This document shows positions 23,125-31,446 of a DNA stretch of 64,000 nt, one piece after another. A program made the translations under genes and the position numbers. The DNA is taken from contig NZ_QULN01000005.1 in NCBI RefSeq assembly GCF_003481705.1, positions 132,215 through 196,214 of the forward strand, written 5' to 3'. The notes below the pieces were generated by a model. That model was given only the letters and a program-made list of their open reading frames with translations, was not told the origin of the DNA and did no database searches. The DNA is from Butyricicoccus sp. OM04-18BH (lineage in GTDB: Bacteria; Bacillota; Clostridia; Oscillospirales; Butyricicoccaceae). Within the stretch, counting starts at the first letter, position 1. Each line of letters starts with the position of its first letter.

Positions 23125-24030
23125 ATGACATTGCAGCAGCTTGCCTATCTTGTCGCCGTGGCCGAATGCGGCAGCATCACCGACGCAGCCGAACGGCTTT
23201 TTATCTCGCAGCCGAGCCTGAGTGCTGCTATCCACAATCTGGAGAAGGAAATGGGCGTGACCGCCTTCGTGCGCTCGAACAAGGGCGTTGCCGTCACGCG
23301 TGAGGGCGAGGAGCTGCTCTCGTTCGCCCGGATGCTGCTCGAGCAGGCCGACATCATGCAGGAGCACTTCGGCGCAGGCCGGCGGCGCGATCCCCGGTTC
23401 TGCGTGTCGTGCCAGCATTATTCGTTCGCGGTCAACGCCTTTGTCGATGTGGTGCAGCAGTACGACGCCGACCGGTACAGCTTCATCCTGCGCGAGACGC
23501 AGACCGGCGAGATCATCGACGATGTTTCCTCCGGCCGGAGCGAGCTCGGTCTGCTCTACCTGTGCGAGAGCAACGAGAGTGTGCTCTCCAAGCTGCTGCG
23601 CAAAAACGAGCTGGTGTTCGAGGCGCTCTTCACCGCCGAGCCGCACGTTTTCATCAGCAGAGACCACCCGCTCGCCGCCAGGGCGCGCATCACGCTCGAT
23701 GAGCTGCGCCCCTACCCCTATCTTGTGTTCGAGCAGGGCGAACGCAACTCGTTCTATTTTTCCGAGGAGCTGCTGAGCATGCTCGATATGCCGAAAACCA
23801 TACAGGTGCGCGACCGCGCCACGCTGTTCAGCCTCGTCATCGGTCTGAACGGCTTCACGGTCAGCTCGGGCATCATCGATCCAAAACTCAACAGCCCGAG
23901 CATCATCGCGCGCCCGCTCGACATGGACGGCAGCATGCGCATCGGACTCATCCGCAAGAGAAACATAGTGCTCAGCCGCTATGCCGTATCCTATGTCACG
24001 GCGCTGAAAAAGCATTTGTCCATAGACTAA
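23125..24030 (+). CDS. LysR-family transcriptional regulator
   Basis: A 301-residue LTTR from ATG 23125. The helix-turn-helix spans about residues 1-60 (LQQLAYLVAVAECGSITDAA, then SQPSLSAAIHNLEKEMG). The effector-binding half follows (RFCVSCQHYSFAVNAFVDVV, RSELGLLYLCESN, LVFEQGERNSFYFSEELL) with a shape typical of the CysB/CbbR-like fold. It is convergent with the Gfo/Idh gene and separated by a shared terminator. The regulated gene is not obvious. Confidence 0.88.
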   Translation: MTLQQLAYLVAVAECGSITDAAERLFISQPSLSAAIHNLEKEMGVTAFVRSNKGVAVTREGEELLSFARMLLEQADIMQEHFGAGRRRDPRFCVSCQHYSFAVNAFVDVVQQYDADRYSFILRETQTGEIIDDVSSGRSELGLLYLCESNESVLSKLLRKNELVFEALFTAEPHVFISRDHPLAARARITLDELRPYPYLVFEQGERNSFYFSEELLSMLDMPKTIQVRDRATLFSLVIGLNGFTVSSGIIDPKLNSPSIIARPLDMDGSMRIGLIRKRNIVLSRYAVSYVTALKKHLSID

Positions 24031-24037
24031 AGAAAAC

Positions 24038-24061
24038 AGCCGCAGGCTTACGCCTGCGGCT
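24038..24061. terminator. Bidirectional terminator
   Basis: AGCCGCAGGC-TTAC-GCCTGCGGCT, a perfect 10-bp stem between convergent genes. Confidence 0.82.
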
Positions 24062-24088
24062 GATCGGCTCTCTTTCTTTATATGCGTA

Positions 24089-25261
24089 TCAGTTTTCTTC
24101 CGGAAAATGCAGCGGCAGCGCCTTCGGCTGCTCGAACGTGGTCGTGGTCTCGCAGAAAACGTGCTCGCGGGCACTCCTCAGGATGCACTCCATCACCTCG
24201 AGCGAATGCAGCGCCATGTCGCCCGAGGCGCGCGGCATGCGGCCGTTCTGAAGCGCATATGCCAGATCGACCAGACCGATGCCGCGCGGGTTTTCCGCAT
24301 GGCTGACCGAGTTGAACGGATGACAGTTCGGTACGACCGGCCACGGCGTATCTACATTCTCCGGGCGGCGTTCCGGGTCTGCCCAGCGGTATTCGCCCGG
24401 CGTGCGCATCAGCGTATCGCCGCCGAACAGGTTCGGGCCTGCGATCGGGTCCTTTTCGTCGATGAGCACCGTACCCTCGGTGCCGTAAAGCTCCATGCGC
24501 GGAAGCTCGCTGTCCCAGACGTCAAAGCTGCACGTCAGCGTCACCTGCGCACCCGAGCAGAACTCAAGAATAGCGTTGATATGCGTGTCCACATCGACCG
24601 GCAGCACCGTTCCCTTTGCCGGGCCGGACGGCACGGAGCGCGTCTGCGCGGCACGGGTCGCCATCGCGCAGACCCGGCGCACCGGGCCCAGCAGGCTGAG
24701 CAGCGCGGTCACATAATACGGACCCATGTCGTAAAGCGGGCCTGCGCCCGGCTGATAGAAGAACGCGGGGGCCGGATGATGGAACTCGTGGCCGTGACCG
24801 ACGAACCACGCGCCGCCGCCCGTGATCCTGCCGAGCCTGCCGCTGTCGATCAGCTCGCGGATGTTCTGAAGGCGGCCGCCGAGGAAGGTATCCGGGGCGC
24901 AGCCGATGAGCAGGCCCTTTTCCTTCGCGAGCTCGACCAGCTCTTTGCCCTCCGCGAACGTCATGGCGAGGGGCTTTTCCGTGTAGACATGCTTGCCGGC
25001 CTTGAGCGCGGCGAGATTGTACTCATAATGCGCCTGCGGCGTGGTCAGGTTGAGCACGAGGTCGATGTCCGGGTCTGCGATCAGCTCCATGCCCGACGCA
25101 TAGGCCTTCGGGATACCGTGCTCCGCGGCCTTGCGCTGCGCCTTTTCCAGACCGCGCGACGCGCACGCCACGACCTCCACCGCATCATATTTTTTCAGAT
25201 TGTTCAGATATACATTGCTGATGTCACCGATGCCGATGACGCCGACACGAAGCTTTTTCAT
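24089..25261 (-). CDS. Gfo/Idh/MocA-family oxidoreductase
   Basis: A 390-residue protein from ATG 25261 with GGAGGG seven bases upstream. The Rossmann motif is VGVIGIGDISNVY near the N-terminus, and TEKPLAMTFAEGKEL contains the conserved EKP lysine of the family. The C-terminal domain includes GPLYDMGPYYVTALLSLLGP, with the DxGxY/H-type catalytic region. It probably oxidises or reduces a sugar, inositol or sugar-acid with NAD(P). It stands alone, with no adjacent sugar transporter, so substrate cannot be inferred. A -10-like TATAAT lies upstream at about 25306-25313. Confidence 0.87.
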   Translation of the reverse strand: MKKLRVGVIGIGDISNVYLNNLKKYDAVEVVACASRGLEKAQRKAAEHGIPKAYASGMELIADPDIDLVLNLTTPQAHYEYNLAALKAGKHVYTEKPLAMTFAEGKELVELAKEKGLLIGCAPDTFLGGRLQNIRELIDSGRLGRITGGGAWFVGHGHEFHHPAPAFFYQPGAGPLYDMGPYYVTALLSLLGPVRRVCAMATRAAQTRSVPSGPAKGTVLPVDVDTHINAILEFCSGAQVTLTCSFDVWDSELPRMELYGTEGTVLIDEKDPIAGPNLFGGDTLMRTPGEYRWADPERRPENVDTPWPVVPNCHPFNSVSHAENPRGIGLVDLAYALQNGRMPRASGDMALHSLEVMECILRSAREHVFCETTTTFEQPKALPLHFPEEN

Positions 25262-25373
25262 TGCTTTTCCCTCCATACAGCAGCCTGCGGCTGTCTTGCT
25301 GTTTCTATTATAATAGATAGACGCCGCGCTGTCTTTCATTTTCTTGCGAAATGCCGGACATTTTTATTTCCGG

Positions 25374-25392
25374 AGACCACAATTGGTGGTCT
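25374..25392. promoter_or_regulatory. Palindrome upstream of the oxidoreductase
   Basis: AGACCACAATTGGTGGTCT has seven-base perfect arms about 110 bases upstream of the Gfo/Idh start. Candidate operator; no cognate regulator identified. Confidence 0.4.
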
Positions 25393-25464
25393 GGTATCGG
25401 AAAATAAAGGTACGATTGATTGCTGCCTGCGGTCAATTCCTGACGCCGAAACAGTCAGCACATA

Positions 25465-25507
25465 AAAAGCCGCTGCATGACGAAGAAATCCTCTCCCCAT
25501 GCAGCGG
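25465..25507 (-). terminator. Terminator of the NSS transporter gene
   Basis: On the minus strand CCGCTGCATG pairs with CATGCAGCGG and is followed by CTTTTTATG. Confidence 0.85.
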
Positions 25508-25518
25508 TTTTCATTATT

Positions 25519-26919
25519 TTATCCGATCTTCGACAGGATGCCGGTCGACTGAAGGAACAGCACGAACATCATCACCGGCGCGACATAGCGGATCATGACG
25601 CAATAGAGCTTTTTGCGGCGGAAGGTCTCGCCGTTGCGCTCCATCTCGTCGATGACGTAATCCGGCGTCATCACCCAGCCGATCAGAACGGTGGACAGCA
25701 GCGCGATGAACGGCATCATGACGCTGTTGCTGACGTAGTCCATGATGTCGAGCAGCTGGCCGACCGAGCCGTTCGGCAGCAGCACCTCTACATAGAATAC
25801 ACTGTAGCCGAGCGCGATAACGGCAGACGCCGCCAGATAGATGACCGACAGCACCAGGACCGTCTTTCTGCGGCTCGTGTGGAAGATCTCCATGCAGTTG
25901 GCCGTAATGGACTCCAGAACCGAAATGCAGGAGGACAGCGTCGCGAAGATCGCGGTGACGAAGAACAGAATGCCGACCGCCGTGCCCGCTCTGCCCATCG
26001 CGGCAAAGACCTTGGGCAGCGAGATGAACATCAGGCTCGGGCCTGCGCCCATGCCCTCGGTGCCCGAGAACACATAGACCGCCGGAATGATCATCATGCC
26101 TGCGAGGAACGCAACACCGGTATCGAAGATCTCGATCTGGTTGACCGCGCGGTTGAGGTCGACCTCCGGGTGCACATACGAGCCGTAGGTGATCATGATG
26201 CCCATGGAAACGCTCAGCGAGAAGAACAGCTGACTCATCGCATCCAGAAGGATCTGGAGAAAGCGCTGCACGGTCAGTCCCTCGAGGTTCGGCGTCAGAT
26301 AGTACAGAAAGCCCTGCCAGCCGGTTACGACCTGTCCGTCCGCGTTCGTGTGACTGAGCGTCAGCGAATAGCACGCGATGACAACGACCAGCACGAGCAG
26401 CACCGGCATCATCCAGCGCGATACCTTTTCAATGCCGTTCTGCACGCCGTTGTAGACGATGAGCGCGGTAACGCCCATGAACAGCAGCGCGAACACCACC
26501 GGCGACACCGGCGAGGTGATGAACGAGGTGAAGTAATCGTCCGCCGCCGCAGCACTCGCCTGACCGGAGACGTAAACGACCGCATATTTTGTGATCCAGC
26601 CGCCGATGACCGCGTAGTACGTCATGATGAGCACGGGCACGAGGAAGGTCAGGATGCCCAGACCCTTCCACTTCGGGCGCATCTGCTCATACGCGCCGAT
26701 CGCGCTCTTATGCGTGCGGCGGCCGATGGCGATGTCCGATGTCAGCAGCGTGAAGCCGAACGTCAGCACCAGAATAAAGTAGATGATGAGGAACAGACCG
26801 CCGCCGTCCTTGGCCGCCAGATACGGGAAACGCCACAGATTTCCCACACCGACCGCGCTTCCTGCCGCGGCAAGGACAAACCCCAGCTGTCCCGAAAAGT
26901 GATTTTGCTTTTTTTCCAT
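25519..26919 (-). CDS. Sodium-dependent transporter, NSS/SNF family
   Basis: A 466-residue membrane protein with about 11-12 segments. The N-terminal HFSGQLGFVLAAAGSAVGVG and NLWRFPYLAAKDGGG are the signature of the neurotransmitter:sodium symporter family (LeuT-like), covering TM1 and its unwound Na+/substrate site. Bacterial members carry amino acids such as Trp, Tyr, Leu or Ala. ATG 26919 begins MEKKQNHF; AAGGAG lies upstream at slightly long spacing. The divergent LysR-type gene at 27110 and a palindrome in the shared region suggest local control. Substrate unknown. Confidence 0.88.
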   Translation of the reverse strand: MEKKQNHFSGQLGFVLAAAGSAVGVGNLWRFPYLAAKDGGGLFLIIYFILVLTFGFTLLTSDIAIGRRTHKSAIGAYEQMRPKWKGLGILTFLVPVLIMTYYAVIGGWITKYAVVYVSGQASAAAADDYFTSFITSPVSPVVFALLFMGVTALIVYNGVQNGIEKVSRWMMPVLLVLVVVIACYSLTLSHTNADGQVVTGWQGFLYYLTPNLEGLTVQRFLQILLDAMSQLFFSLSVSMGIMITYGSYVHPEVDLNRAVNQIEIFDTGVAFLAGMMIIPAVYVFSGTEGMGAGPSLMFISLPKVFAAMGRAGTAVGILFFVTAIFATLSSCISVLESITANCMEIFHTSRRKTVLVLSVIYLAASAVIALGYSVFYVEVLLPNGSVGQLLDIMDYVSNSVMMPFIALLSTVLIGWVMTPDYVIDEMERNGETFRRKKLYCVMIRYVAPVMMFVLFLQSTGILSKIG

Positions 26920-27006
26920 TGTGAAATTTTTCTCCTTACCCCAAAATTCCTGTACAGCTAACATACCACATGATAGAATATAAGTAAAATAAATGTTTTT
27001 ACTGCT

Positions 27007-27029
27007 ATACATTACATCCGGTAATGTAT
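27007..27029. promoter_or_regulatory. Operator-like palindrome between transporter and LysR gene
   Basis: ATACATTAC-ATCCG-GTAATGTAT has nine-base perfect arms with a five-base centre, flanked by CTATAC on both sides. It lies midway between divergent starts (26919 and 27110), where a LysR regulator would bind. Confidence 0.6.
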
Positions 27030-27109
27030 GCTATACAAAAGCAAGGCGGCATCCGTCAATTGCTTTACAAGCATCATGCTGTACCGAATATCGAAAAGGA
27101 GGAATACCT

Positions 27110-27985
27110 ATGCGCGAGGTGCGCGATCGCTATGAAATCTTTCTTAAGGTCTGCGAGACCGGCAACTTCACAAAGGCCGCCGAGGCGCTGAACTACACGC
27201 AGTCCGGCATCAGCCAGATGATGGCGGGGCTCGAGGAGGAGCTCGGTGTGCAGCTGTTCGCCCGGGCAAAGAAGGGGGTCGTCCTGACCGACAACGGGCA
27301 GCGGCTCATCCCCTACATCCGCGAAATGGTAAACCAGAAGGAAAAGCTGCGTCAGGCGGCCTTCAACATCAACAACAAGGTCGAGGGCAGACTGCGCATC
27401 GGCAGCTTTTCGAGCGTGACGGCGATGTGGCTGCCGCACGTCGTGTATTTTTTCAAAGAGAACTATCCGCAGGTCGAGGTGCAGATCTTCGACGGCAACT
27501 ACGACGAGATCCATGACTGGATCATCCGCGGGCAGGTGGACTGCGGCTTTCTCTCGTCCATTCTGGCGGAAGATCTGACCTTTTATCCGCTGCATCAGGA
27601 TGCGCTCTGCGCCGTGCTGCCGCGGGAGCATCCGCTCGCGCAGCGCAGCAGCGTCACCCCGGAGGAGCTGCTCCAGTACCCGTTCATCATCGAAACGCCC
27701 GGCTGCGACAACGACATTCTGCATCTGCTGGAAAAATATCCGCACAAGCCGCAGACCGTGTACAGCTTCCGCGACGATACGCTGATCGTTGCCTTCGTCA
27801 AGCACGGCCTCGGCGTCACGATCTCGCAGGAGCTTGCCATGCAGGCGTTCGCAAACAATGTGGAGATCCGCCCGCTCGTGCCGGAGAGCTTCCGCACCAT
27901 CGGTCTCGCGTTCGCGCGCACCGCAAGCTCGGTCACGGCGCGGACGCTGCTCGAATATTTGCAGGCAAATCTGTGCGGCGCGTGA
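27110..27985 (+). CDS. LysR-family regulator divergent from the NSS transporter
   Basis: A 291-residue LTTR from ATG 27110 (AAAGGAGG upstream). Helix-turn-helix FLKVCETGNFTKAAEALNYT with SQMMAGLEEELGVQLF; effector domain with RLRIGSFSSVTAMWLPHVV, GQVDCGFLSSI and VKHGLGVTISQEL. Position opposite the transporter suggests it controls that gene and senses its substrate. The stop at 27985 is four bases from the convergent hcp stop. Confidence 0.88.
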   Translation: MREVRDRYEIFLKVCETGNFTKAAEALNYTQSGISQMMAGLEEELGVQLFARAKKGVVLTDNGQRLIPYIREMVNQKEKLRQAAFNINNKVEGRLRIGSFSSVTAMWLPHVVYFFKENYPQVEVQIFDGNYDEIHDWIIRGQVDCGFLSSILAEDLTFYPLHQDALCAVLPREHPLAQRSSVTPEELLQYPFIIETPGCDNDILHLLEKYPHKPQTVYSFRDDTLIVAFVKHGLGVTISQELAMQAFANNVEIRPLVPESFRTIGLAFARTASSVTARTLLEYLQANLCGA

Positions 27986-27989
27986 GCGG

Positions 27990-29561
27990 TTATCCTCTTC
28001 CCAGAATGGCGTCCATATCCTGCTCGGGCGCGGTGGTCGGGTGCAGATCGTAAGTCTCTACCAGCATTTTCACCACGTTTTCCGACAGGAACGCCGGCAG
28101 CGTCGGCCCGAGATAGATATTCTTCACGCCGAGCGCAAGCAGCGTCAGCAGGATGCACACGGCCTTCTGCTCGTACCACGAGAGCACGAGTGTGAGCGGC
28201 AGGTCGTTCACCGTGCAGCCGAAGGCATCCGCCAGCGCGAGCGCGACCTTGATGGCGCTGTATGCGTCGTTGCACTGTCCCATGTCGAGAATGCGCGGCA
28301 GACCGCCGATCTCGCCGAGATCCAGATCATTGAAACGGTATTTTCCGCACGCGAGCGTCAGAACAAGCGTATCCATCGGCGTCTGCTTGACGAACTCGGT
28401 GTAGTAGTTTCTGCCGGGGTGCGCGCCGTCGCAGCCGCCGACCAGAAAGATATGACGCACCTTTCCGCTCTTGATGAGCGAAATGATCTCCTCCGCGTGC
28501 GAGAGCACGGCTCCGTGCGCAAAGCCGGTCATGAGCATATGGCCGCCGTTGATGCCGCTCATGCTGTGGTCATGCTCGTAACCGCCGAGCGCAAGCGCCT
28601 GCTCGATAAGCGGCGAAAAGTCCTTGCGTCCGCAGGCATCCGCCTCAATGTGGCGCAGACCCTCATAGCCGACCACCGATGTGGTGTACACACGGTCCCG
28701 ATAGCTCGGCCGCTGCGGCATCAGGCAGTTCGTCGTGAACAGGATAGGCGCCGGGATGTTCTCGAACTCGCGCTGCTGGCTCTGCCACGCCGTGCCGAAG
28801 TTACCCACAAGCTGTGGATACTTTTTCAGTCCCGGATAGCCGTGCGCAGGCAGCATTTCGCTGTGCGTATAGATATTGATGCCCCTGCCCTCGGTCTGCT
28901 CGAGCAGCTGCGCAAGATCGGCCAGATCATGACCCGAAACCACGATGAACGGGCCTTTTTTGATGTCGGTCGGCACCTTTGTCGGCTGCGGCGTACCGAA
29001 GGTGCCGGTGTTGGCACGGTCGAGCAGCTCCATGCAGCGGAAATTCATCTGTCCGAATTCGACGATGAGCGCAAGCCATTCCTCCACAGAATGCGGCCGG
29101 TTGACCGCACACAGTCCCTTATAAAACCACGCGCTCACCTCGTCGTCCACGTAGCCGAGGTTCATCGCGTGATGCGCATACGCCGCCATGCCCTTCATGC
29201 CGAACAGCAGCGTCGACCGCAGAGAGACCGTATCCGTGTCGCCCTTCCAGAGCTCCACGACCTTGCACGGCGCGCCGCCGAAGCTGTCGCGTTCTGCGCG
29301 CACGCGCGCGGTAAATTCCGCGATCGCACGATTGTCAAAATTGACGTTGGTCAGTGTGGTAAACAGACCGTCCGCCAACAGCCGGTCGGCCGTCGGCGTG
29401 CGCTGTCCGTCCGCTGTCGCCGCCTCCGCCAGACCGATCAGCTCGCGTACCAGTTCGTCCTGTAAATGCGCTGTCTCCGGCTGCTTGCCGCACACACCTG
29501 TGCTGACGCAGCACTTTCCGCCTGCCGTCTGCTGACACTGAAAGCAAAACATTTCTGACAT
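27990..29561 (-). CDS. hcp: Hybrid-cluster protein (hydroxylamine/NO reductase)
   Basis: A 523-residue protein beginning MSEMFCFQCQQTAGGKC. The N-terminal cysteines (C6, C9, C18, C24 with C-x2-C-x8-C-x5-C spacing) bind the [4Fe-4S] cluster in the form typical of strict anaerobes. Later blocks include ILFTTNCLMPQRPSYRDRVY, HIFLVGGCDGAHPGRNYYTE and VLTLACGKYRFND, which carry cysteines and other ligands of the hybrid Fe-S-O cluster. Hcp reduces NO and hydroxylamine and protects against nitrosative stress. No hcr reductase is adjacent, as is usual in anaerobes. GGAGCG lies upstream of the ATG. The 186-base upstream region shared with the ECF gene has no recognised NO-responsive operator. Confidence 0.93.
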   Translation of the reverse strand: MSEMFCFQCQQTAGGKCCVSTGVCGKQPETAHLQDELVRELIGLAEAATADGQRTPTADRLLADGLFTTLTNVNFDNRAIAEFTARVRAERDSFGGAPCKVVELWKGDTDTVSLRSTLLFGMKGMAAYAHHAMNLGYVDDEVSAWFYKGLCAVNRPHSVEEWLALIVEFGQMNFRCMELLDRANTGTFGTPQPTKVPTDIKKGPFIVVSGHDLADLAQLLEQTEGRGINIYTHSEMLPAHGYPGLKKYPQLVGNFGTAWQSQQREFENIPAPILFTTNCLMPQRPSYRDRVYTTSVVGYEGLRHIEADACGRKDFSPLIEQALALGGYEHDHSMSGINGGHMLMTGFAHGAVLSHAEEIISLIKSGKVRHIFLVGGCDGAHPGRNYYTEFVKQTPMDTLVLTLACGKYRFNDLDLGEIGGLPRILDMGQCNDAYSAIKVALALADAFGCTVNDLPLTLVLSWYEQKAVCILLTLLALGVKNIYLGPTLPAFLSENVVKMLVETYDLHPTTAPEQDMDAILGRG

Positions 29562-29747
29562 GAAAACACGCTCCTTTTTCGGATAGTGTTTCCCACGGAA
29601 CGGATGTTATGCAGATAAATGTGCTCTCGCAGCTGTTCATCCCGCTCCATCTGACCTTAATAAAAATCCGCGAACTGACGCTATCAAACAGTTCACGGTC
29701 TGATATAATGGATAAGAGATGAATATGGAAAGCGAGAGAAAACAGTT

Positions 29748-30254
29748 ATGGATTTGAAACGAATCGTGCGCATCGCCATGATGGCGGCGCTCATTTTCGC
29801 CGGAACGTACACCTTCAAAATACCGATCGCCATCACCGGCGGCTATACGCATCTGGGTGACTGCGCGATCTTTGTCGGCGTTATGCTGCTCGGCCGAAAG
29901 GACGGCGCACTTGCGGCGGCGCTGGGTGCAGCCCTCTCCGACCTGCTGAGCGGCGCGATGCTGTGGGTCCTGCCGACCTTCATCATCAAGGGCATTATGG
30001 CGCTCATCATGGGTCTGGCCGTAGAAAAGCTCATGCCGGAGCACAGATACGGCTGGCTCATCGGCGAGGTTCTGGGCGGCGTCTGCCAGATCGTCGGCTA
30101 TCAGCTCGTCAAGATCGTGCTCATCAGCCCTGCGGCGGCAATCGCCACCATTCCCACCATCACCATGCAGACGATTGCAGGTATCGTTATCGCCTCGGTC
30201 GTGATCACGATCATGCAGTCCTCCAACCTGGTCGAGCGCCTCAAGCGCAGCTGA
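29748..30254 (+). CDS. ECF transporter S component
   Basis: A 168-residue membrane protein with about five to six segments. The N-terminal LKRIVRIAMMAALIFAGTYT and GGYTHLGDCAIFVGVMLLGR fit the ECF S-component fold, with the Ala-rich TM1 that contacts the shared T component. TATAAT at 29704-29709 gives a probable -10. The energising module EcfA-EcfA'-EcfT is not in the window and would be shared (group II). The amidohydrolase gene follows within 14 bases, so the imported compound may be its substrate; the vitamin is not identified. Confidence 0.83.
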   Translation: MDLKRIVRIAMMAALIFAGTYTFKIPIAITGGYTHLGDCAIFVGVMLLGRKDGALAAALGAALSDLLSGAMLWVLPTFIIKGIMALIMGLAVEKLMPEHRYGWLIGEVLGGVCQIVGYQLVKIVLISPAAAIATIPTITMQTIAGIVIASVVITIMQSSNLVERLKRS

Positions 30255-30267
30255 GAGGAGCGGCAAT

Positions 30268-30999
30268 ATGAAAAAGATCGATGCACATGCACATATCGGT
30301 GACTTCGGCAGCTGGGCCGGTGTAGACGGCTCCCCTGAGCAGCTGATCGCGTTCATGGATGAATATGAAATCGAGCAGACCGTGCTCTGCGCGAAGGATC
30401 ACACAAGAAACGAGGGTGTCGCGGAGGCGGTCGCCCGTTATCCGAGCCGCTTTATCCCGCTCGTATACCTCAATCCGCTCGAGGGCGCGGACATCTGCCG
30501 CGAAAAGGTCGAGACCTATGTCGACGGAAAGGGCTTCCGCGGCATTAAGATGAATCCGCTGCGCCATGCGTTCGTAGCGGACGATACCGCAGTCGATCCG
30601 GTGATGGAGATGGCGCGCAGCCGTCATCTTCCTGTGTTCATTCACTCCGGCCATCCTCCGTATTCGCTGCCGTGGAGCATCGCGCTGCTCGCGGAGCGCT
30701 TTCCCGAGGTCAAGACCGTAATGATCCACATGGGTCACGGACACGGCGTTTACATCGACGCCGCGCTCAAGATGGCAAAGCGCTTCCCGAACATTTATCT
30801 TGAGATGTCCGGTATGCCGATGGGCGTAAAGATCCGTCAGGCCTACGAAGAGGTCGGTCACGACCGCATCATGTTCGGCACGGATTATCCGTTCCACCAT
30901 CCTTCGGTGGAGATCCAGAAGGTCCTTACCTGCGGACTGGACGAAGCCGCCATGCAGGATGTGTTCTACAACAACGCAAAAAAGCTGCTCGGCGAATAA
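30268..30999 (+). CDS. Amidohydrolase-family metal-dependent hydrolase
   Basis: A 243-residue TIM-barrel hydrolase of the amidohydrolase-2 type. Metal ligands are visible: the N-terminal HxH in KKIDAHAHIGD, His in VFIHSGHP, His in VMIHMGHG and the late Asp in IMFGTDYPF. FRGIKMNPLRHAF gives the phosphate/substrate strand. GAGAGGAGCGGC provides the ribosome-binding site. It is cotranscribed with the ECF S component. Families of this type act as decarboxylases or hydrolases of small cyclic compounds; substrate not predicted. Confidence 0.85.
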   Translation: MKKIDAHAHIGDFGSWAGVDGSPEQLIAFMDEYEIEQTVLCAKDHTRNEGVAEAVARYPSRFIPLVYLNPLEGADICREKVETYVDGKGFRGIKMNPLRHAFVADDTAVDPVMEMARSRHLPVFIHSGHPPYSLPWSIALLAERFPEVKTVMIHMGHGHGVYIDAALKMAKRFPNIYLEMSGMPMGVKIRQAYEEVGHDRIMFGTDYPFHHPSVEIQKVLTCGLDEAAMQDVFYNNAKKLLGE

Positions 31000-31019
31000 G
31001 AACAGCAGCGCCCTCGGAT

Positions 31020-31042
31020 GCGTTTGCGCAGCAAACGCTTTT
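31020..31042 (+). terminator. Terminator of the ECF-amidohydrolase operon
   Basis: GCGTTTGC-GCA-GCAAACGC followed by TTTT, 21 bases past the stop. It is nested in a wider pairing of GAACAGCAG (31000) with CTGCTGTTC (31063). Confidence 0.75.
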
Positions 31043-31142
31043 GAATGCGCGCTGCCACGCGACTGCTGTTCCGGCGTAAAAAGCGCGACGACCGCTCGTC
31101 TGACACACGAACGGTCATCATAAATAAACTTTGGTGACTTGA

Positions 31143-31170
31143 GGGGCGCTGCTGTAACAGCGTCCCTTTT
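31143..31170 (+). terminator. Second terminator-like hairpin
   Basis: GGGGCGCTG pairs with CAGCGTCCC and is followed by TTTT; perhaps belongs to a lost gene. Another hairpin with a T-run (CCGGCT/AGCCGG) lies at about 31181-31217. Confidence 0.5.
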
Positions 31171-31305
31171 CCTATAGGGCCGGCTTTGCCAAACAGCGGA
31201 GCCGGGTGCTTTTTCATACATGAAAACCGCAGAAATACCGCCTTGCGCGTCCCCTCCGCGCATGGTAAGATAGTTCTGATAAACCGCAAGGGAGACGCAC
31301 GAATC

Positions 31306-31371
31306 ATGGCAAAAACCGCAAAACACAGAGAAATGGACATGCTGCACGGCCGGACAGCGCGAAGCGTGTAA
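31306..31371 (+). pseudogene. N-terminal stub of a MATE efflux protein
   Basis: ATG at 31306 with GGGAGA upstream encodes MAKTAKHREMDMLHGRTARS and stops after 21 codons. The segment EMDMLHG is the usual start of MATE-family transporters (MDMLxGSIWxKI). The rest of the gene is missing, so this is a deletion scar. Confidence 0.5.
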
Positions 31372-31402
31372 ACCGCGTCTGTTTATGCGCCCGGAACCAA
31401 AT

Positions 31403-31434
31403 AGCAAAAAAATCCCCCGGCTTTCGCCGGGGGA
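31403..31434 (-). terminator. Terminator of the vWA-SLH surface gene
   Basis: On the minus strand ATCCCCCGGC pairs with GCCGGGGGAT and is followed by seven T. Confidence 0.88.
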
Positions 31435-31446
31435 TGCAGTGAAAAT

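Noticed and set aside
31185..31230. Third c-di-GMP riboswitch (GGCAAAGCCGGCCCTA on the minus strand)
   Set aside because: It has a chance match to the core but lacks the CGCAAAGC, tetraloop-receptor and GGCAGCCGG parts; it is better explained as a terminator hairpin on the plus strand.
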